A DNA stretch of 64,000 nt, taken from Bacillus salipaludis (GTDB lineage: Bacteria > Bacillota > Bacilli > Bacillales_B > DSM-18226). Within the stretch, counting starts at the first letter, position 1; each line of letters opens with the position of its first letter. Of the stretch, positions 1-9,197 are shown in pieces. A model generated the notes under the pieces. The model saw only the letters and a program-made list of their open reading frames with translations. It was not told the DNA's origin and searched no databases. The translations under genes and the position numbers were made by a program. The stretch is from NCBI RefSeq assembly GCF_004358205.1, contig NZ_SMYO01000009.1:124001-188000 (forward strand). Reading direction: 5' to 3'.

Positions 1-464
1 TACAATTGTGGATAATTAAAAAAGCTTTGAGTTTGCATTAACGATTTTAGATTCTCTTCTGTGCCAAAAATGAAGAAGTTGTATCGCAATAAAGGCGCAT
101 GACTGATAAGATCAATCACATCCGCCATTTTTTCTTTTATTATATTTTTGCTCAGGATGAAGGTATGAACATGTCCATAATTTAATGGCAAAGAGGACCT
201 TTGTTCCAATAACCCAGCTGCTGCCGAGATACTTTCTCCTTTCGCTTCCCCTATTAAAATGGGCTGTTGTTCTAAAGAAGCTCCTTCTTGTTTAGCAATA
301 TTCCCAAAATTTAGACCCTGAATATAAAGTTTAAATTTTCCCTTGTTATAGTCAATTCCAATAGCGGTTACATAAGTCTCGGCTTCAATTTCCTTTGCCC
401 CAAAACAACCTGTCAAAAGAAACAAAAGGCTCGTTACAATGATGAAAGAAATCAGGTTCCTCAT
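1..464 (-). CDS. Ger(x)C-family spore germination lipoprotein (N-terminal part)
   Basis: C subunit of a germinant receptor, a lipoprotein held on the outer face of the spore inner membrane. Read from an ATG at 464 with an AAAGGAG-like ribosome site at 474-480. The start shows a hydrophobic signal segment ending in the lipobox LLTGC, so Cys near residue 20 is the lipidation site. It continues with the family pattern '.ETYVTAIGIDYN.GKFKLYIQG', typical of GerC domain 1. The gene starts 6 bp after gerA ends, so it is the last gene of a gerB-gerA-gerC operon. About 155 codons are visible and the rest lies beyond the window edge. Family assignment is firm; the germinant cannot be read from sequence. 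Confidence 0.9.
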   Translation of the reverse strand, partial: MRNLISFIIVTSLLFLLTGCFGAKEIEAETYVTAIGIDYNKGKFKLYIQGLNFGNIAKQEGASLEQQPILIGEAKGESISAAAGLLEQRSSLPLNYGHVHTFILSKNIIKEKMADVIDLISHAPLLRYNFFIFGTEENLKSLMQTQSFFNYPQL

Positions 465-470
465 GGAAAA

Positions 471-1925
471 CTACTCCTTTTGCCTAGTTGTGTCCTTTGG
501 TTCATAAGAAGAATTGCGTTTATTTAACTGTTTATAGGGTAATTTAATAAAATTTTTTATGATGTTTGACATATTTGGAAAGGCAAATACGGTTAAATAG
601 GGTTGCCCGAAACTTTCAAGCGAAAAAGCAAGGACTATAATAATAAAAAATGATAGAAAAAATCCATACATCCCGAGCATAGATGAGAGGAAAAGGACGA
701 AATAGCGAAGAATGGTCACATTGCCCGCCAAGTTTTGGTTGACCAATGTATACCCTGAAATAACAGTAATCGAGATCACCACCAGCATGGACGGAGACGT
801 TAATCCGGCTCGGATTGCCGCATCGCCGATAATCAACCCGCCTAAAACGGCAACGGTTTGCCCGACAGCTTTTGGAAGTCTCAGCCCTGCTTCTTTAAAC
901 AGTTCAAACAAGGTTAACATGATAAACGCTTCCATAGATCCTGATAATGGTAGCCCTGATCTTGACACGGAGATGGTGGCAAGCAGGGTATAAGGAATCT
1001 GCTCGGTCTGAAATGTGATTAAGGCAATGTAAAAGCCCGGCAATAAAATGGTCGTGACTAAAGCGAATACCCTTAGTAAACGAACGAAACTAGTGTAAAA
1101 AAAACTGGTATGCGCATCTTCAGGAGAATACGATAATTGCATAAGGGCTGTCGGTCCAATCAAACCACTAGGGCTTCCATCTAACAAAATGGCAAATCTC
1201 CCTTGATTCAAGGCGTCCACAAGAAAATCGGGTCTCCCGACGTAATCCATTAACGGAAAAATGGAATAGGGATGGTCATAGAGCATTTCTTCCAGTTGAT
1301 TGCTGCTGCTTAAAATATCGATGGTAAAAGATTGTAACCGCCTTTGCACGTCATCCAAAATAGAGGGATTGAGTATATCCTCTATATAAAGCAGTAAAAC
1401 TTTTGTTTTGCTTCTTTCACCAATCGTATATTCAATGTTTTTAAAGGAAGATGTTTTCAATCGTTGACGGATCAGCGCCATATTATCGGAGATATTTTCC
1501 ACAAAGCCGTCTCTTGGTCCCCGAACAGATTGTTCCAAATTGGTTTCTTCCGGGCTTCTCTTAGGAGGATTGGAGACGGGAATAAAATAGACATCTGCTG
1601 AATCCTCATTCAAAATGACCAATTCTCCGGAAAAAAGCCTTTGTTCTATTTCATATTTGATATTTTCGGCATCACCAAGCTTCGTGATCCCCAAGAGACA
1701 GTTTAGGTGTTCTAGCTTCAGGGTCTGCTCCTTTTCCATCGCTTCATTTATGTTGGGGAGAACGGTTTCGTTCATCACCTTAGTGTCCACTAAATTGGGA
1801 CAATATAAAAAGGCAAGAGAATGGCCAGAAATCCTGCCTTGATAGGATTTGGTTTGCAGCACAATATCGGAAGAAAGTTGGAACCACTCTTTTAGTTCTA
1901 GTATCGATAGGTTCTTTTTTTTCAC
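471..1925 (-). CDS. GerA-family spore germination protein (receptor A subunit)
   Basis: A subunit of a nutrient germinant receptor, in the spore inner membrane. The 484 residues have the usual layout: a soluble N-terminal domain of about 240 residues, including 'GPRDGFVENISDNMALIRQR' and 'ILLDGSPSGLIGPTALMQL', then about five membrane segments in the C-terminal half with 'RLPKAVGQTVAVLGGLIIGD'. Length is normal for the family. The start is a GTG at 1925 preceded by a GGGGGA ribosome site. It overlaps the upstream gerB by 4 bp, so translation is probably coupled. The order B-A-C differs from the usual A-B-C. No defect was seen in this copy, unlike the second gerA at 23429. Confidence 0.93.
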   Translation of the reverse strand: MKKKNLSILELKEWFQLSSDIVLQTKSYQGRISGHSLAFLYCPNLVDTKVMNETVLPNINEAMEKEQTLKLEHLNCLLGITKLGDAENIKYEIEQRLFSGELVILNEDSADVYFIPVSNPPKRSPEETNLEQSVRGPRDGFVENISDNMALIRQRLKTSSFKNIEYTIGERSKTKVLLLYIEDILNPSILDDVQRRLQSFTIDILSSSNQLEEMLYDHPYSIFPLMDYVGRPDFLVDALNQGRFAILLDGSPSGLIGPTALMQLSYSPEDAHTSFFYTSFVRLLRVFALVTTILLPGFYIALITFQTEQIPYTLLATISVSRSGLPLSGSMEAFIMLTLFELFKEAGLRLPKAVGQTVAVLGGLIIGDAAIRAGLTSPSMLVVISITVISGYTLVNQNLAGNVTILRYFVLFLSSMLGMYGFFLSFFIIIVLAFSLESFGQPYLTVFAFPNMSNIIKNFIKLPYKQLNKRNSSYEPKDTTRQKE

Positions 1926-2989
1926 AAAGCATCCCCCTTAATTCGGCTAAGAAAAAACAACAGCCCAAAAGCAAAAAACAGAAACACCAGGCTAGCAGGA
2001 AAATAAACGGAATATAAATGCGAAAAAAAAGAACTGAAATCCCAGGGTATTAACACGCTGACGATAAGCAGGGTGTAAAGAACAGGAAGAATCCATTTCT
2101 TTTTTTGGTAATGATCCAATAGCTGGTTTACGATAAACATACTTAAACTGATCCGGATGAATGCCCCTGAAAACCACTGAAAGATCGACAGAAAATCAAG
2201 GCGGGTGATATGGACGCCAAGTGTTAGCAATTTCCATTGTTCATAGGCAGGAACCTTCAACTTTTCTGCCTCCTCCGCACCAAATTCAGCGATCGCTCCT
2301 ACCAGGGGACCTAGTGTTAAGAAGAAGATTCCGATACTAACAAATATCATCGGCTTGATTTTGATCCGGTCTTTTATATAGGGCGTGATAAAAAGAAAAT
2401 AAATGATTTCAAATGAACTGGCACATGTATACATGATTCCGAAAAAAAATCCTTGATTTCCATGCTCAAAAACGGGGAACAGCATGCTGTAATCCTTATT
2501 TTTTATATTTCCAATTCCTACTAAAAATCCAAACATTAAAACCAAAGGCAATAAGAAAATTGATAAGGAACCAATGGTTCGAATTCCTTTCAGTGAAGCA
2601 TAATAACATAGAGATGCAAATGGAACTACGACGATGAAACCAGGAATGTCAAATGCGTAATTTGTTTTTGCCCAAAAGCCTGTATACTTGAACGTGATAA
2701 ATGCTGTAAGAAAAAAATAAAGACCAAACAGAATACGAATCGGATAGGAAATCAAGGGATGCAATGAAATCAACAATGAGAACATGTTTTTTTGTTCGAA
2801 CTTTTTGTTTAGATAATAAATCATCGCCGTCCAAAGGATTAAAGGGACCACGCTAGCGATCACAGAGAGCCATGAGTCCCGTTTGGATGAAGTTAAAATC
2901 ACAGGATGCAGCAAAACATGGACCATAAATCCAGTCGACATGAAGAGAAGAATATAAATATGTGTAGAATGAATCACCTTTTGGATCAA
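1922..2989 (-). CDS. GerB-family germinant permease (receptor B subunit)
   Basis: B subunit of the germinant receptor, an integral membrane protein of the amino acid-polyamine-organocation permease type. About ten hydrophobic segments run through roughly 355 residues, the usual family length. A GTG at 2998 opens the frame, but its only ribosome site (GAGGG) overlaps it. A TTG at 2989 lies 8 nt after that site and is preferred. This gene leads the operon and overlaps gerA by 4 bp. The N-terminus is less conserved than in the second GerB of this window at 24953, and the two proteins are clearly divergent, so the two receptors probably answer different nutrients (inference). Confidence 0.88.
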   Translation of the reverse strand: MIQKVIHSTHIYILLFMSTGFMVHVLLHPVILTSSKRDSWLSVIASVVPLILWTAMIYYLNKKFEQKNMFSLLISLHPLISYPIRILFGLYFFLTAFITFKYTGFWAKTNYAFDIPGFIVVVPFASLCYYASLKGIRTIGSLSIFLLPLVLMFGFLVGIGNIKNKDYSMLFPVFEHGNQGFFFGIMYTCASSFEIIYFLFITPYIKDRIKIKPMIFVSIGIFFLTLGPLVGAIAEFGAEEAEKLKVPAYEQWKLLTLGVHITRLDFLSIFQWFSGAFIRISLSMFIVNQLLDHYQKKKWILPVLYTLLIVSVLIPWDFSSFFSHLYSVYFPASLVFLFFAFGLLFFLSRIKGDAL

Positions 2990-3258
2990 CCAAATCACCC
3001 TCTTTTAATGCAGCGGTAAAAGTTCTGCTCTATCAACGGTTATCAATTTTTAGTAGTTTACGCTTTTTGGAAAAAATTATAAATTAAACTTGATCTGCCG
3101 ACGAAGTAATTTTATTAAAACGTTCACTATGCCGTCCCTTACCTAACGGCAGTGGTTCAATTGTGTAGAGGAAAATTGCAGTAGCAAACAAAAAAATACA
3201 GATTGTGAATGATTACACTTAAACTAAACTCCCTCTATATAGAAAGGAATGTGAGATT

Positions 3259-3687
3259 ATGATAAATAAGACCGTTATAGAAGAATTAAACACATTATTA
3301 AGAGGTACATATATGGGAATACATGGTTTTGAACAATATATCCAAAAGTTAAACAATCATGATGTAAAAAGAAACTTTCAACAAATTCAGCAAGAGCAAA
3401 AGCAAAATGCCCAAAAGATAGCAGAACGAATTCAGAATCTTGGTGGAGTTCCGGCTGACGATGAGGGTATCTCTGGATCAATGATTAGCTTTATGCATAA
3501 ATTTATGATCCCTGATAATGAAAGAAGAATCATAGAGGAAGCTATTGAGGGTTTAGACAAATATGGAGTCCACTATTCAGCAGAGCTTATTAAAGGTGAT
3601 TTAGATTCAAGCAGTAAACAAATTGCCGATGAAACAATTAATGACAGTCGAAGACAGGCTGAACAGTTACGGCATTTACTTCATTAG
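3259..3687 (+). CDS. Ferritin-like four-helix-bundle protein (DUF2383 type)
   Basis: Small soluble helical protein of 142 residues. It begins 'MINKTVIEELNTLLRGTYMG' and consists of long amphipathic helices rich in Gln, Glu and Lys, with the pattern of the DUF2383/PA2169-like four-helix-bundle family. Proteins of this group are ferritin-like and often general-stress or spore associated; the exact role is not established. The ribosome site AAAGGAATG lies just before the ATG. It is monocistronic, diverging from the germinant operon on its left. A possible metal site cannot be fixed by eye. Family assignment is moderately sure, function unknown. Confidence 0.65.
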   Translation: MINKTVIEELNTLLRGTYMGIHGFEQYIQKLNNHDVKRNFQQIQQEQKQNAQKIAERIQNLGGVPADDEGISGSMISFMHKFMIPDNERRIIEEAIEGLDKYGVHYSAELIKGDLDSSSKQIADETINDSRRQAEQLRHLLH

Positions 3688-3863
3688 AAATCACGATGCT
3701 AAAGACCTTCAACCTTGTTGGTGATCTTATATAATTTACCTGCACCTTATGTTGGAAGATCAAACAGCCGGCTATAGCAGACCGGCTGTTCAAGTTATGT
3801 GCCCGATTGTTGAACATCTAAACTATTTTTCTTGTTAAACACACGCACCCGTTAATCTTACCT

Positions 3864-5417
3864 TTAATGTTCTTTTGGTACGCTAATTCCAAATCCAGTG
3901 TTTGATTTAAATAACACTTCTTCAAAGGATCCTTTTTCCGTTTTCTTCCTAGATGATAGGATGGTTCCTAAATATGCACCAATAAAACCCAGTGGAACGG
4001 TAATAATCGTGGGGTTAGCTAATGGAAATAACGGCGTTCCTGTTAAAATCGCCTTACCCGCTTCGGGGTTCCAAACATTTGGGCTTAACAAAACAAGCAC
4101 AACCGAACTAATTAATCCAACTACCATTCCTGTTAGGGCACCTGTCTGATTAAATCGCTTCCAGTAGATTGTACATAACATAACAGGCAGGTTGGCGCTT
4201 GCCGCAATTCCTAGGGCCAGGACGGATAAAAACGCAACATTTAAATTCTTTGCAACTAATGCTAAAAGAATGGAGGCAACGGCTACAATAATAGAAGAAA
4301 TACGGGCTACTTTCATTTGTTGCTTTTCTGTAATTTTTCCTTTTTTAATAATTTGCCCATAAATATCATGCGCAAAAGCAGAGGCAGACGTTAAAACAAG
4401 AGCCGAAACAACGGCAAGAATGGTTGCAAAAGCAACAGCTGAAATAAAAGCGAATAGAAAGTCTCCACCTACAGAAAGCGCTAACATTGGCGCGGCCAAA
4501 TTCCCCGCAGGATTAGCGGCCACAATTTTGTCCCAGCCGACAAAAACTGTTGCACCAAATCCGAGGAAGACAACCATTAGAAAGAACGCTCCGATAATCC
4601 AAGTGGAATAAACCACCGATTTTCTTGCTGTTGCTGCATCTTTTACAGTAAAAAAGCGAATCAGCAGATGCGGCAGCCCTGCGACTCCAAGAACAAGTGC
4701 CATGTTAAGAGAGATCATGTCCAATCCATTACTGTACTTATTTCCCGGATTCGCCAATTCCGAACCAAATGGACTGGCCGATTTAATATGATGGAACATT
4801 TGAATAATGCTGAAGTCAAACTTTGCAAATACTAATAGGGTTAACACCAACGAGCCTCCAAGCAAAAGCACGGCCTTTGTAATTTGTACCCAGCTCGTTG
4901 CTGTCATCCCTCCAAAAATGACATATATAGTCATTAAGACTCCAACAATCACGACCGCAAGCCAGTAATCGATCCCCAGCATTAAACTAATCAGTCCGCC
5001 GCCGCCGACCAATTGGGCAATCATATAAAAAATTGAAATAACGAGGGTACTAGCTGCTGACATACCACGAACCTTATTGGATTTAAAACGTGCGGTAATC
5101 ATATCGGCCAATGTGTATTTTCCTAAATTACGCATCGGTTCCGCAACTAAATAAAGCAAGAAAAGAAAACCCAATAAATTTCCAATACTCATATAAAACC
5201 CATCAAATCCAATTAAGGAAATCGCTCCGGTTATTCCTAAAAAGGATGCTGCCGACATAAAATCACCAGCTATGGCTAGGCCATTTTGTGTTGCGGTAAG
5301 TCCTCCTCCAGCTGTATAAAAATCACTGGTACTTTTGGTTTTCTTTGAAGAGAAATAAGTAATAGCCAATGTTAATGCAATAATTCCGATAAATAGCAAG
5401 ATTGAAAGTGTACTCAT
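3864..5417 (-). CDS. ywcA: Sodium/solute (acetate-type) symporter, SSS family
   Basis: Thirteen-helix sodium:solute symporter of 517 residues, of the ActP/YwcA group that takes up acetate or other short monocarboxylates with Na+ or H+. Visible family features are 'FYTAGGGLTATQNGLAIAGD' near residue 33, 'SAASFLG', 'ADMITARF' and the run of hydrophobic segments to residue 490. It follows the DUF485 gene with a 4 bp overlap, exactly as ywcB-ywcA are arranged in Bacillus subtilis and yjcH-actP in enterobacteria. The substrate is inferred from the family and the neighbour. The intact frame and normal length argue for a working transporter. Confidence 0.88.
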   Translation of the reverse strand: MSTLSILLFIGIIALTLAITYFSSKKTKSTSDFYTAGGGLTATQNGLAIAGDFMSAASFLGITGAISLIGFDGFYMSIGNLLGFLFLLYLVAEPMRNLGKYTLADMITARFKSNKVRGMSAASTLVISIFYMIAQLVGGGGLISLMLGIDYWLAVVIVGVLMTIYVIFGGMTATSWVQITKAVLLLGGSLVLTLLVFAKFDFSIIQMFHHIKSASPFGSELANPGNKYSNGLDMISLNMALVLGVAGLPHLLIRFFTVKDAATARKSVVYSTWIIGAFFLMVVFLGFGATVFVGWDKIVAANPAGNLAAPMLALSVGGDFLFAFISAVAFATILAVVSALVLTSASAFAHDIYGQIIKKGKITEKQQMKVARISSIIVAVASILLALVAKNLNVAFLSVLALGIAASANLPVMLCTIYWKRFNQTGALTGMVVGLISSVVLVLLSPNVWNPEAGKAILTGTPLFPLANPTIITVPLGFIGAYLGTILSSRKKTEKGSFEEVLFKSNTGFGISVPKEH

Positions 5418-5755
5418 CCACTAAGCTCCCCTCGATATTTATGTAAAATAGCTTCCGCTAAATTATCATACTTTTCTGATTTTTTAACATAAATAAAACC
5501 GCATACCCAGACTAGTAAGAATTGTAATCCGGCAAAAATCCATGCACCTGTAATCGGTCCAATAATTTCTGTGTGCAGGACCTTCGTGTAGGCCGCTAAT
5601 AAAGGTAGTGTAAAATAAAAGATAAGAAAAAAGATTGTTGTTGGGAGGATAAATGTTTTTTTCCTTTGCACCAATTCTTGGAATTCTTTCGTTTGAATTA
5701 ATTCTTCGTAAGAGATATTTTTTTGTACAGGCAGTTCTTGAATTTTTTGTTCCAT
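5414..5755 (-). CDS. ywcB: DUF485 small membrane protein, partner of the symporter
   Basis: A 113-residue protein with two hydrophobic segments (about residues 37-60 and 70-92) and a charged N-terminus, matching the DUF485 family almost always encoded directly before ActP-like symporters. The pattern 'ELVQRKKTFILPTTIFFLIF' is typical. It starts at an ATG behind AGGTGATAGG and overlaps ywcA by 4 bp, so the two are cotranslated. The biochemical job of DUF485 is not settled; a structural or regulatory subunit of the symporter is the usual reading. Confidence 0.85.
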   Translation of the reverse strand: MEQKIQELPVQKNISYEELIQTKEFQELVQRKKTFILPTTIFFLIFYFTLPLLAAYTKVLHTEIIGPITGAWIFAGLQFLLVWVCGFIYVKKSEKYDNLAEAILHKYRGELSG

Positions 5756-6139
5756 CCTATCACCTCATTTTATAACGTTTTAAAAAGTTTCACTAATTTA
5801 ACGATACATACTTTTTATGAGATATAATCTTTAATAATTCCTGCTAATCCTCCCTTCATGACTACTAATCATACATTTATAATACGGTTGTGCGTAAAAC
5901 TGTTATACACTCTACAGAATATAGCATACTTGAAAATTTATGTAAATGATATTTTTAAAATTTTAGAATTATATGAAAATATTACATTACCCTAATGACT
6001 TGTATAAAAAGACTACGCAGAATCATTTACGTCATACTTTTTCCTCCATCTAAAAAACTCCAAAATTTTTGGCGCGTTTTCTTTATCTTTCTTTCAACTA
6101 AAACTTCCTGTTTCAAAAAAATAAAGCTCTAAAATAAAA

Positions 6140-6170
6140 ATAGGTATTACCCTTTTAAGAGTAATACCCC
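6140..6170 (-). terminator. Rho-independent terminator of the VOC gene
   Basis: Inverted repeat GGTATTAC at 6143-6150 and GTAATACC at 6161-6168. Read on the minus strand it is followed by TATTTTTATTTT, and it lies about 40 bp beyond the stop of the VOC gene. The stretch 5756-6139 on the other side holds no gene; it is an AT-rich promoter region for ywcB-ywcA with nothing else recognisable. Confidence 0.75.
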
Positions 6171-6208
6171 ATTACCTAATGTAGTTTTAAGAATTTCCCC
6201 TAAAATAT

Positions 6209-6607
6209 TCACAAAGGGAGATTTAGTTGCCACGATACTCCGAAGCGGTCATTTACCCAACCAAACTTTTTACTGAAACCATAATTGTTTAAAGGCATAA
6301 GTTCTTGTCCACCATACTTAAGTTTCTCATAAAAATTGTCAAGTTCTTCTTCAGTATTACAAGTAACAAAGATTGAGAAAGAAGGTGTAAAAGAGAATTG
6401 ATGTTTTACATAACTGTCAATACACATAAATTCTTGATCTTTCAAGGTAAAAGTGGCCTGCATTACGGTGCCTTCTGGTCCAGCTTCATTAGCCCCATAT
6501 CTAACAATGTTTGTAATTCGAGAATCCTCAAAGATGGAAATATAAAAATTCATCGCCTCTTCTGCGTTGCCATCTTGAAACATTAAAAATGGTGTTAGCT
6601 TTTCCAT
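6209..6607 (-). CDS. VOC-superfamily protein, PhnB/YjdN-like
   Basis: A 132-residue single-chain VOC (glyoxalase-fold) protein of the PhnB/3-demethylubiquinone methyltransferase-like group. It begins 'MEKLTPFLMFQDGNAEEAMN' and carries the typical 'MQATFTLKDQEFMCIDS' strand and the C-terminal 'YGFSKKFGWVNDRFGVSWQL'. The family is broad (metal-dependent or metal-free binding of small molecules) and no substrate can be given. The start ATG follows AGGAGGATAAAT. Monocistronic, with its own terminator at 6140. Confidence 0.8.
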   Translation of the reverse strand: MEKLTPFLMFQDGNAEEAMNFYISIFEDSRITNIVRYGANEAGPEGTVMQATFTLKDQEFMCIDSYVKHQFSFTPSFSIFVTCNTEEELDNFYEKLKYGGQELMPLNNYGFSKKFGWVNDRFGVSWQLNLPL

Positions 6608-6669
6608 TATTTATCCTCCTATTTTTATGTACTAATTTTATTATAGTTGATTTTCTAGTTGAACTAAAC

Positions 6670-6755
6670 AGGCCAATTCAGAACTAGAAAAAAAGATCAG
6701 CGCAGCAACCCACATCTTAACCTCTTGGACCCTTTCTTCATTTGTTAACAAACTT
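6670..6755 (+). repeat. Degenerate dispersed intergenic repeat, copy A
   Basis: Weak copy of a family recognised at 7905, 14385, 15800, 20765 and 29625. Common elements, all in plus orientation, are a purine-rich 'GAAAAAGA' block, a short GC-rich arm pair such as 'GCGCAGC', and then 'TTAACTCTTGCACCC' or a variant (here 'TTAACCTCTTGGACCC'). Function unknown. Confidence 0.45.
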
Positions 6756-6872
6756 GCAGGTAAAAGATTGGAAAAGTAATGAAATTGAAAGTATGATAGA
6801 GTTAGTTAATAACGGTAATTCGGGGCAAGTTTTTGCTTAACTTATACACAAGATTATGGAGGACGGATAGCA

Positions 6873-7250
6873 ATGTCGTATCTATATTTAATGCTTGCAA
6901 TTATGGGAGAACTTATTGGGTCCTCTTTATTAAAAGCATCTGAAGGTTTTTCAAAATTCTATCCGACCATTGGGGTAATTATAGCTTTCGTTGGTTGTTT
7001 TTTCTTTTTGTCATTGTCACTGAAAACAATTCCCTTAAATACTGCTTATGCAATTTGGTCAGGCTTGGGTCTTGTTTTGACTACGGTCATTTCAGTTTTA
7101 ATTTGGAAAGAAAAAATTAACATGGCCACCATAACAGGAATAATATTGATTCTTATAGGAGTCATAATCTTGAATTTGTTCGGACCAGGACATGGAGAAT
7201 CTGGTTATGAAACAGGTGAAACGATTAAAATTAATGAAAAATCAGGATAA
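6873..7250 (+). CDS. SMR-family small multidrug efflux protein
   Basis: Four-helix proton-coupled exporter of 125 residues. The diagnostic membrane-embedded Glu of the first helix is in 'AIMGELIGSSLLKASEGF' (residue 13), and helix 3 has 'TAYAIWSGLGLV', the SMR signature for substrate and dimer contacts. SMR proteins work as antiparallel dimers and export quaternary ammonium compounds, guanidinium or polyamines; which one applies here is not visible. A charged tail of about 20 residues follows the last helix. The ribosome site GGAGGACGG precedes the ATG. It is followed at once by a GNAT gene, so both are probably cotranscribed. Confidence 0.88.
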   Translation: MSYLYLMLAIMGELIGSSLLKASEGFSKFYPTIGVIIAFVGCFFFLSLSLKTIPLNTAYAIWSGLGLVLTTVISVLIWKEKINMATITGIILILIGVIILNLFGPGHGESGYETGETIKINEKSG

Positions 7251-7264
7251 TGGAGAGAAAAATT

Positions 7265-7804
7265 ATGCTAAAAGCTCAGAATATATATATAAGGTTACTT
7301 ACATTAAATGACGGTAATGATTTACTTCAGTTAGAAAAGAATAATCAAGAATTTTTTCAAATATATACAATGAAACGATCTTCTGATTATTACACGATAG
7401 AATTTCAAAAAGACCTAATTAAGCAAAAAATAGAAAAGGCAAATAAAGATATTGAATACAATTTTGGGATTTTTAAAATAGATAATGGTGAACTTATAGG
7501 AACTATTGGGCTTTTCCGCATTTTGCGTGGTCCATTACAGAGTGCAATCGTTGGTTACAGTTTAAGCAAGAATCAAAATGGTAAAGGATATGCCACAGAA
7601 GCCTTAAAACTTGTTTTAGAATATGCATTTTCAACTCTTAAATTACATAGAATTGAAGCTGGTGTTATGCCACATAACGTTGGTTCAATAAGAGTATTAG
7701 AAAAGGCAGGTTTTGAAAAAGAAGGAATTTCTAAGAGTAACGTTAAAATAAATGGAAAATGGGAAGACCATCAGGTGTTGGCGATAATAAATCCGAATGA
7801 GTAA
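7265..7804 (+). CDS. GNAT acetyltransferase, RimJ/YdaF-like
   Basis: N-acetyltransferase of about 179 residues of the RimJ/RimL/SpeG-like group. The acetyl-CoA loop is 'SLSKNQNGKGYATEALKLVL' (Q/R-x-x-G-x-G/A type), followed by 'LHRIEAGVMPHNVGSIRVLE' and 'KAGFEKEG', all typical of the fold. An ATG at 7250 overlaps the stop of the SMR gene, but GGAGAG at 7252-7257 lies after it and 7 nt before the ATG at 7265, which is therefore taken as the start. The acceptor is unknown; the coupling to an SMR exporter hints at handling an amine (inference only). Confidence 0.85.
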   Translation: MLKAQNIYIRLLTLNDGNDLLQLEKNNQEFFQIYTMKRSSDYYTIEFQKDLIKQKIEKANKDIEYNFGIFKIDNGELIGTIGLFRILRGPLQSAIVGYSLSKNQNGKGYATEALKLVLEYAFSTLKLHRIEAGVMPHNVGSIRVLEKAGFEKEGISKSNVKINGKWEDHQVLAIINPNE

Positions 7805-7820
7805 CTTTTTATTTGAATGT

Positions 7821-7854
7821 AATCCACTCTACTTTAAATAGGAGTGGATTTTTC
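7821..7854 (+). terminator. Terminator of the SMR-GNAT pair
   Basis: Perfect 9-bp inverted repeat AATCCACTC (7821-7829) and GAGTGGATT (7842-7850) followed by TTTT, 17 bp after the GNAT stop. Confidence 0.85.
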
Positions 7855-7904
7855 ATTTTACTTAAAATATAAGTCTTTTTAGAAAATATTAAACGTTTTA
7901 TTAA

Positions 7905-7990
7905 ACTAGCCAGTTAGTAGAACGAGAAAAAGACCGCCACAGCGATCACTTTCCTTAACTCTTGCACCCTATAGTTTAAGTACATCTCTT
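7905..7990 (+). repeat. Dispersed intergenic repeat, copy B
   Basis: Best preserved copy of the family: 'CCAGTTAGTAGAACGAG', then 'AAAAAGACCGCCACAGCG', then 'TTAACTCTTGCACCC', then 'TAGTTTAAG'. The remaining sequence between here and 8335 contains a 33-bp palindrome but no gene. Confidence 0.55.
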
Positions 7991-8090
7991 TACAAACTCA
8001 GTTATAAGCTTTCGGTTCAATAATTACAAAAAGCCCCTAATTTTATATGAACTGTAAATCTGAGTGACAGCTGGATGGGCTCGTGAATTT

Positions 8091-8123
8091 TTATAACTTA
8101 TTATTATTAACAATAAGTTATAA
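8091..8123. other. Long AT-rich palindrome
   Basis: Arms TTATAACTTATT (8091-8102) and AATAAGTTATAA (8112-8123) are perfect 12-bp complements around a 9-nt loop. No T tract follows directly, so it is not a standard terminator. It sits in a gene-free stretch between the GNAT and kinase genes. Confidence 0.6.
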
Positions 8124-8335
8124 AGGCCTAGAGTCCCATGCCAAAAGTGAACATATAATATTAAATGTAGTTAAACCACAAGGTGCACTTTATATTTCTT
8201 CCTTCAATTAAGCAATTTTCAAATAAATCCTTGGATTTTGGTAATAAGCTTTTGTAAAAGAAACAATATACTAGATTCCACCTATCCTTGATACATACTT
8301 GTATGGGCTGTTAAGATAAAAAAATGATTACGTAA

Positions 8336-8905
8336 TCAATCGGTTAGGTCCTTCCATTCTTTGTAAAGAGACGGACGAAAAATTTTTACATACTTCAAAA
8401 ATTCATCTAAATATCCAATCTTATTTAAATCCTTTAGCAATCTTACAGGGATATTCGTTTTTCTATTAAATGCTCTTTTATGATCAATTACCTTTATTTC
8501 CCTTACTTCATTGACGAAAATATGACGAATTTGCGTGTCAAGTCGAGTAAAACCAATTCTTTTGAATTCATCCAGCATAATTAAAAGTTTTTGGGCGGTT
8601 GATTCGGATAGCTGGTTTTCTTTTTTTAGATAATGTCTGAGAGATGGTCCGTTAATATACTCTATCACAATATAGTTCCGACCATACTCATAAAGCGTCG
8701 GAATAACGGAAGACGTCTTTCCTGCCTGGTAGGCTAATAATTCAGTTCGACACGTTTCTTCCTTCTCAAAGATTTTTATACATTTCTCAGGGGTAAGTTG
8801 AAAAATAGACCCGTCACTCCCCTTCCCAAGTTTTTTATAATCGACTAAGTCTTCAAGATAAACCCACCCATTGTTTCTAGAAACAATTTTCTCAAAATTG
8901 TTCAA
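8336..8905 (-). CDS. Small Ser/Thr kinase-like protein
   Basis: A 189-residue compact protein-kinase-fold protein, much shorter than a standard kinase. Visible parts: glycine loop 'LGKGSDGSIF' (about 27-36), nucleotide-binding Lys in 'CIKIFEKE', hinge 'IVIEYINGPSLRHYL', a reduced catalytic loop 'RLDTQIRHIFVN' and 'KVIDHKRAF' in place of DFG. Bacillus YrzF/YbdM-like kinases look like this. The start is a TTG at 8905 with GAGGGG 7 nt upstream. The stop codon lies in a 14-bp palindrome TGATTACGTAATCA (8325-8338). It is the last gene of the glycoconjugate cluster, but the intervening epimerase remnant makes operon membership uncertain. Confidence 0.75.
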   Translation of the reverse strand: MNNFEKIVSRNNGWVYLEDLVDYKKLGKGSDGSIFQLTPEKCIKIFEKEETCRTELLAYQAGKTSSVIPTLYEYGRNYIVIEYINGPSLRHYLKKENQLSESTAQKLLIMLDEFKRIGFTRLDTQIRHIFVNEVREIKVIDHKRAFNRKTNIPVRLLKDLNKIGYLDEFLKYVKIFRPSLYKEWKDLTD

Positions 8906-8908
8906 ATC

Positions 8909-9109
8909 TTATCCCCTCTTCTTTTCAAAGACTGCTTCTATTTGTGGTGAGGTAATGTCAACACGATAGAAGTGGACTTGAGGTGGAAGCACCTCACGGT
9001 TACCCGATTATAAATTATCCACTACCAGCGGTTCATAGCCTAATTGGACTAATAAGTCTACTACATGTGAGCCGATGAATCCTTCTACTCCTGTTACAAG
9101 TATCTTCAC
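8909..9109 (-). pseudogene. N-terminal remnant of an NAD-dependent epimerase/dehydratase
   Basis: Reading from a GTG at 9109 gives the Rossmann start of a GalE-like epimerase: 'VKILVTGVEGFIGSHVVDLL' (nucleotide loop GxxGxxG with one Gly changed to Val-Glu), then 'GYEPLVVDNL', an in-frame TAA, and 'SGNREVLPPQVHFYRVDI'. The frame ends at 8909 after about 66 codons, whereas the family has about 310. It is therefore truncated and has a nonsense codon. It lies between the APH-fold kinase and the small kinase gene, suggesting that the cluster once made or used an epimerised nucleotide sugar. Confidence 0.85.
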
Positions 9110-9197
9110 CTATACTTACATCCAGCATCTTCAATTACCATTATGACGATCCACACGTTTTCGTTGATTAAACTCCACTAGAGTATTATTTGGGCAA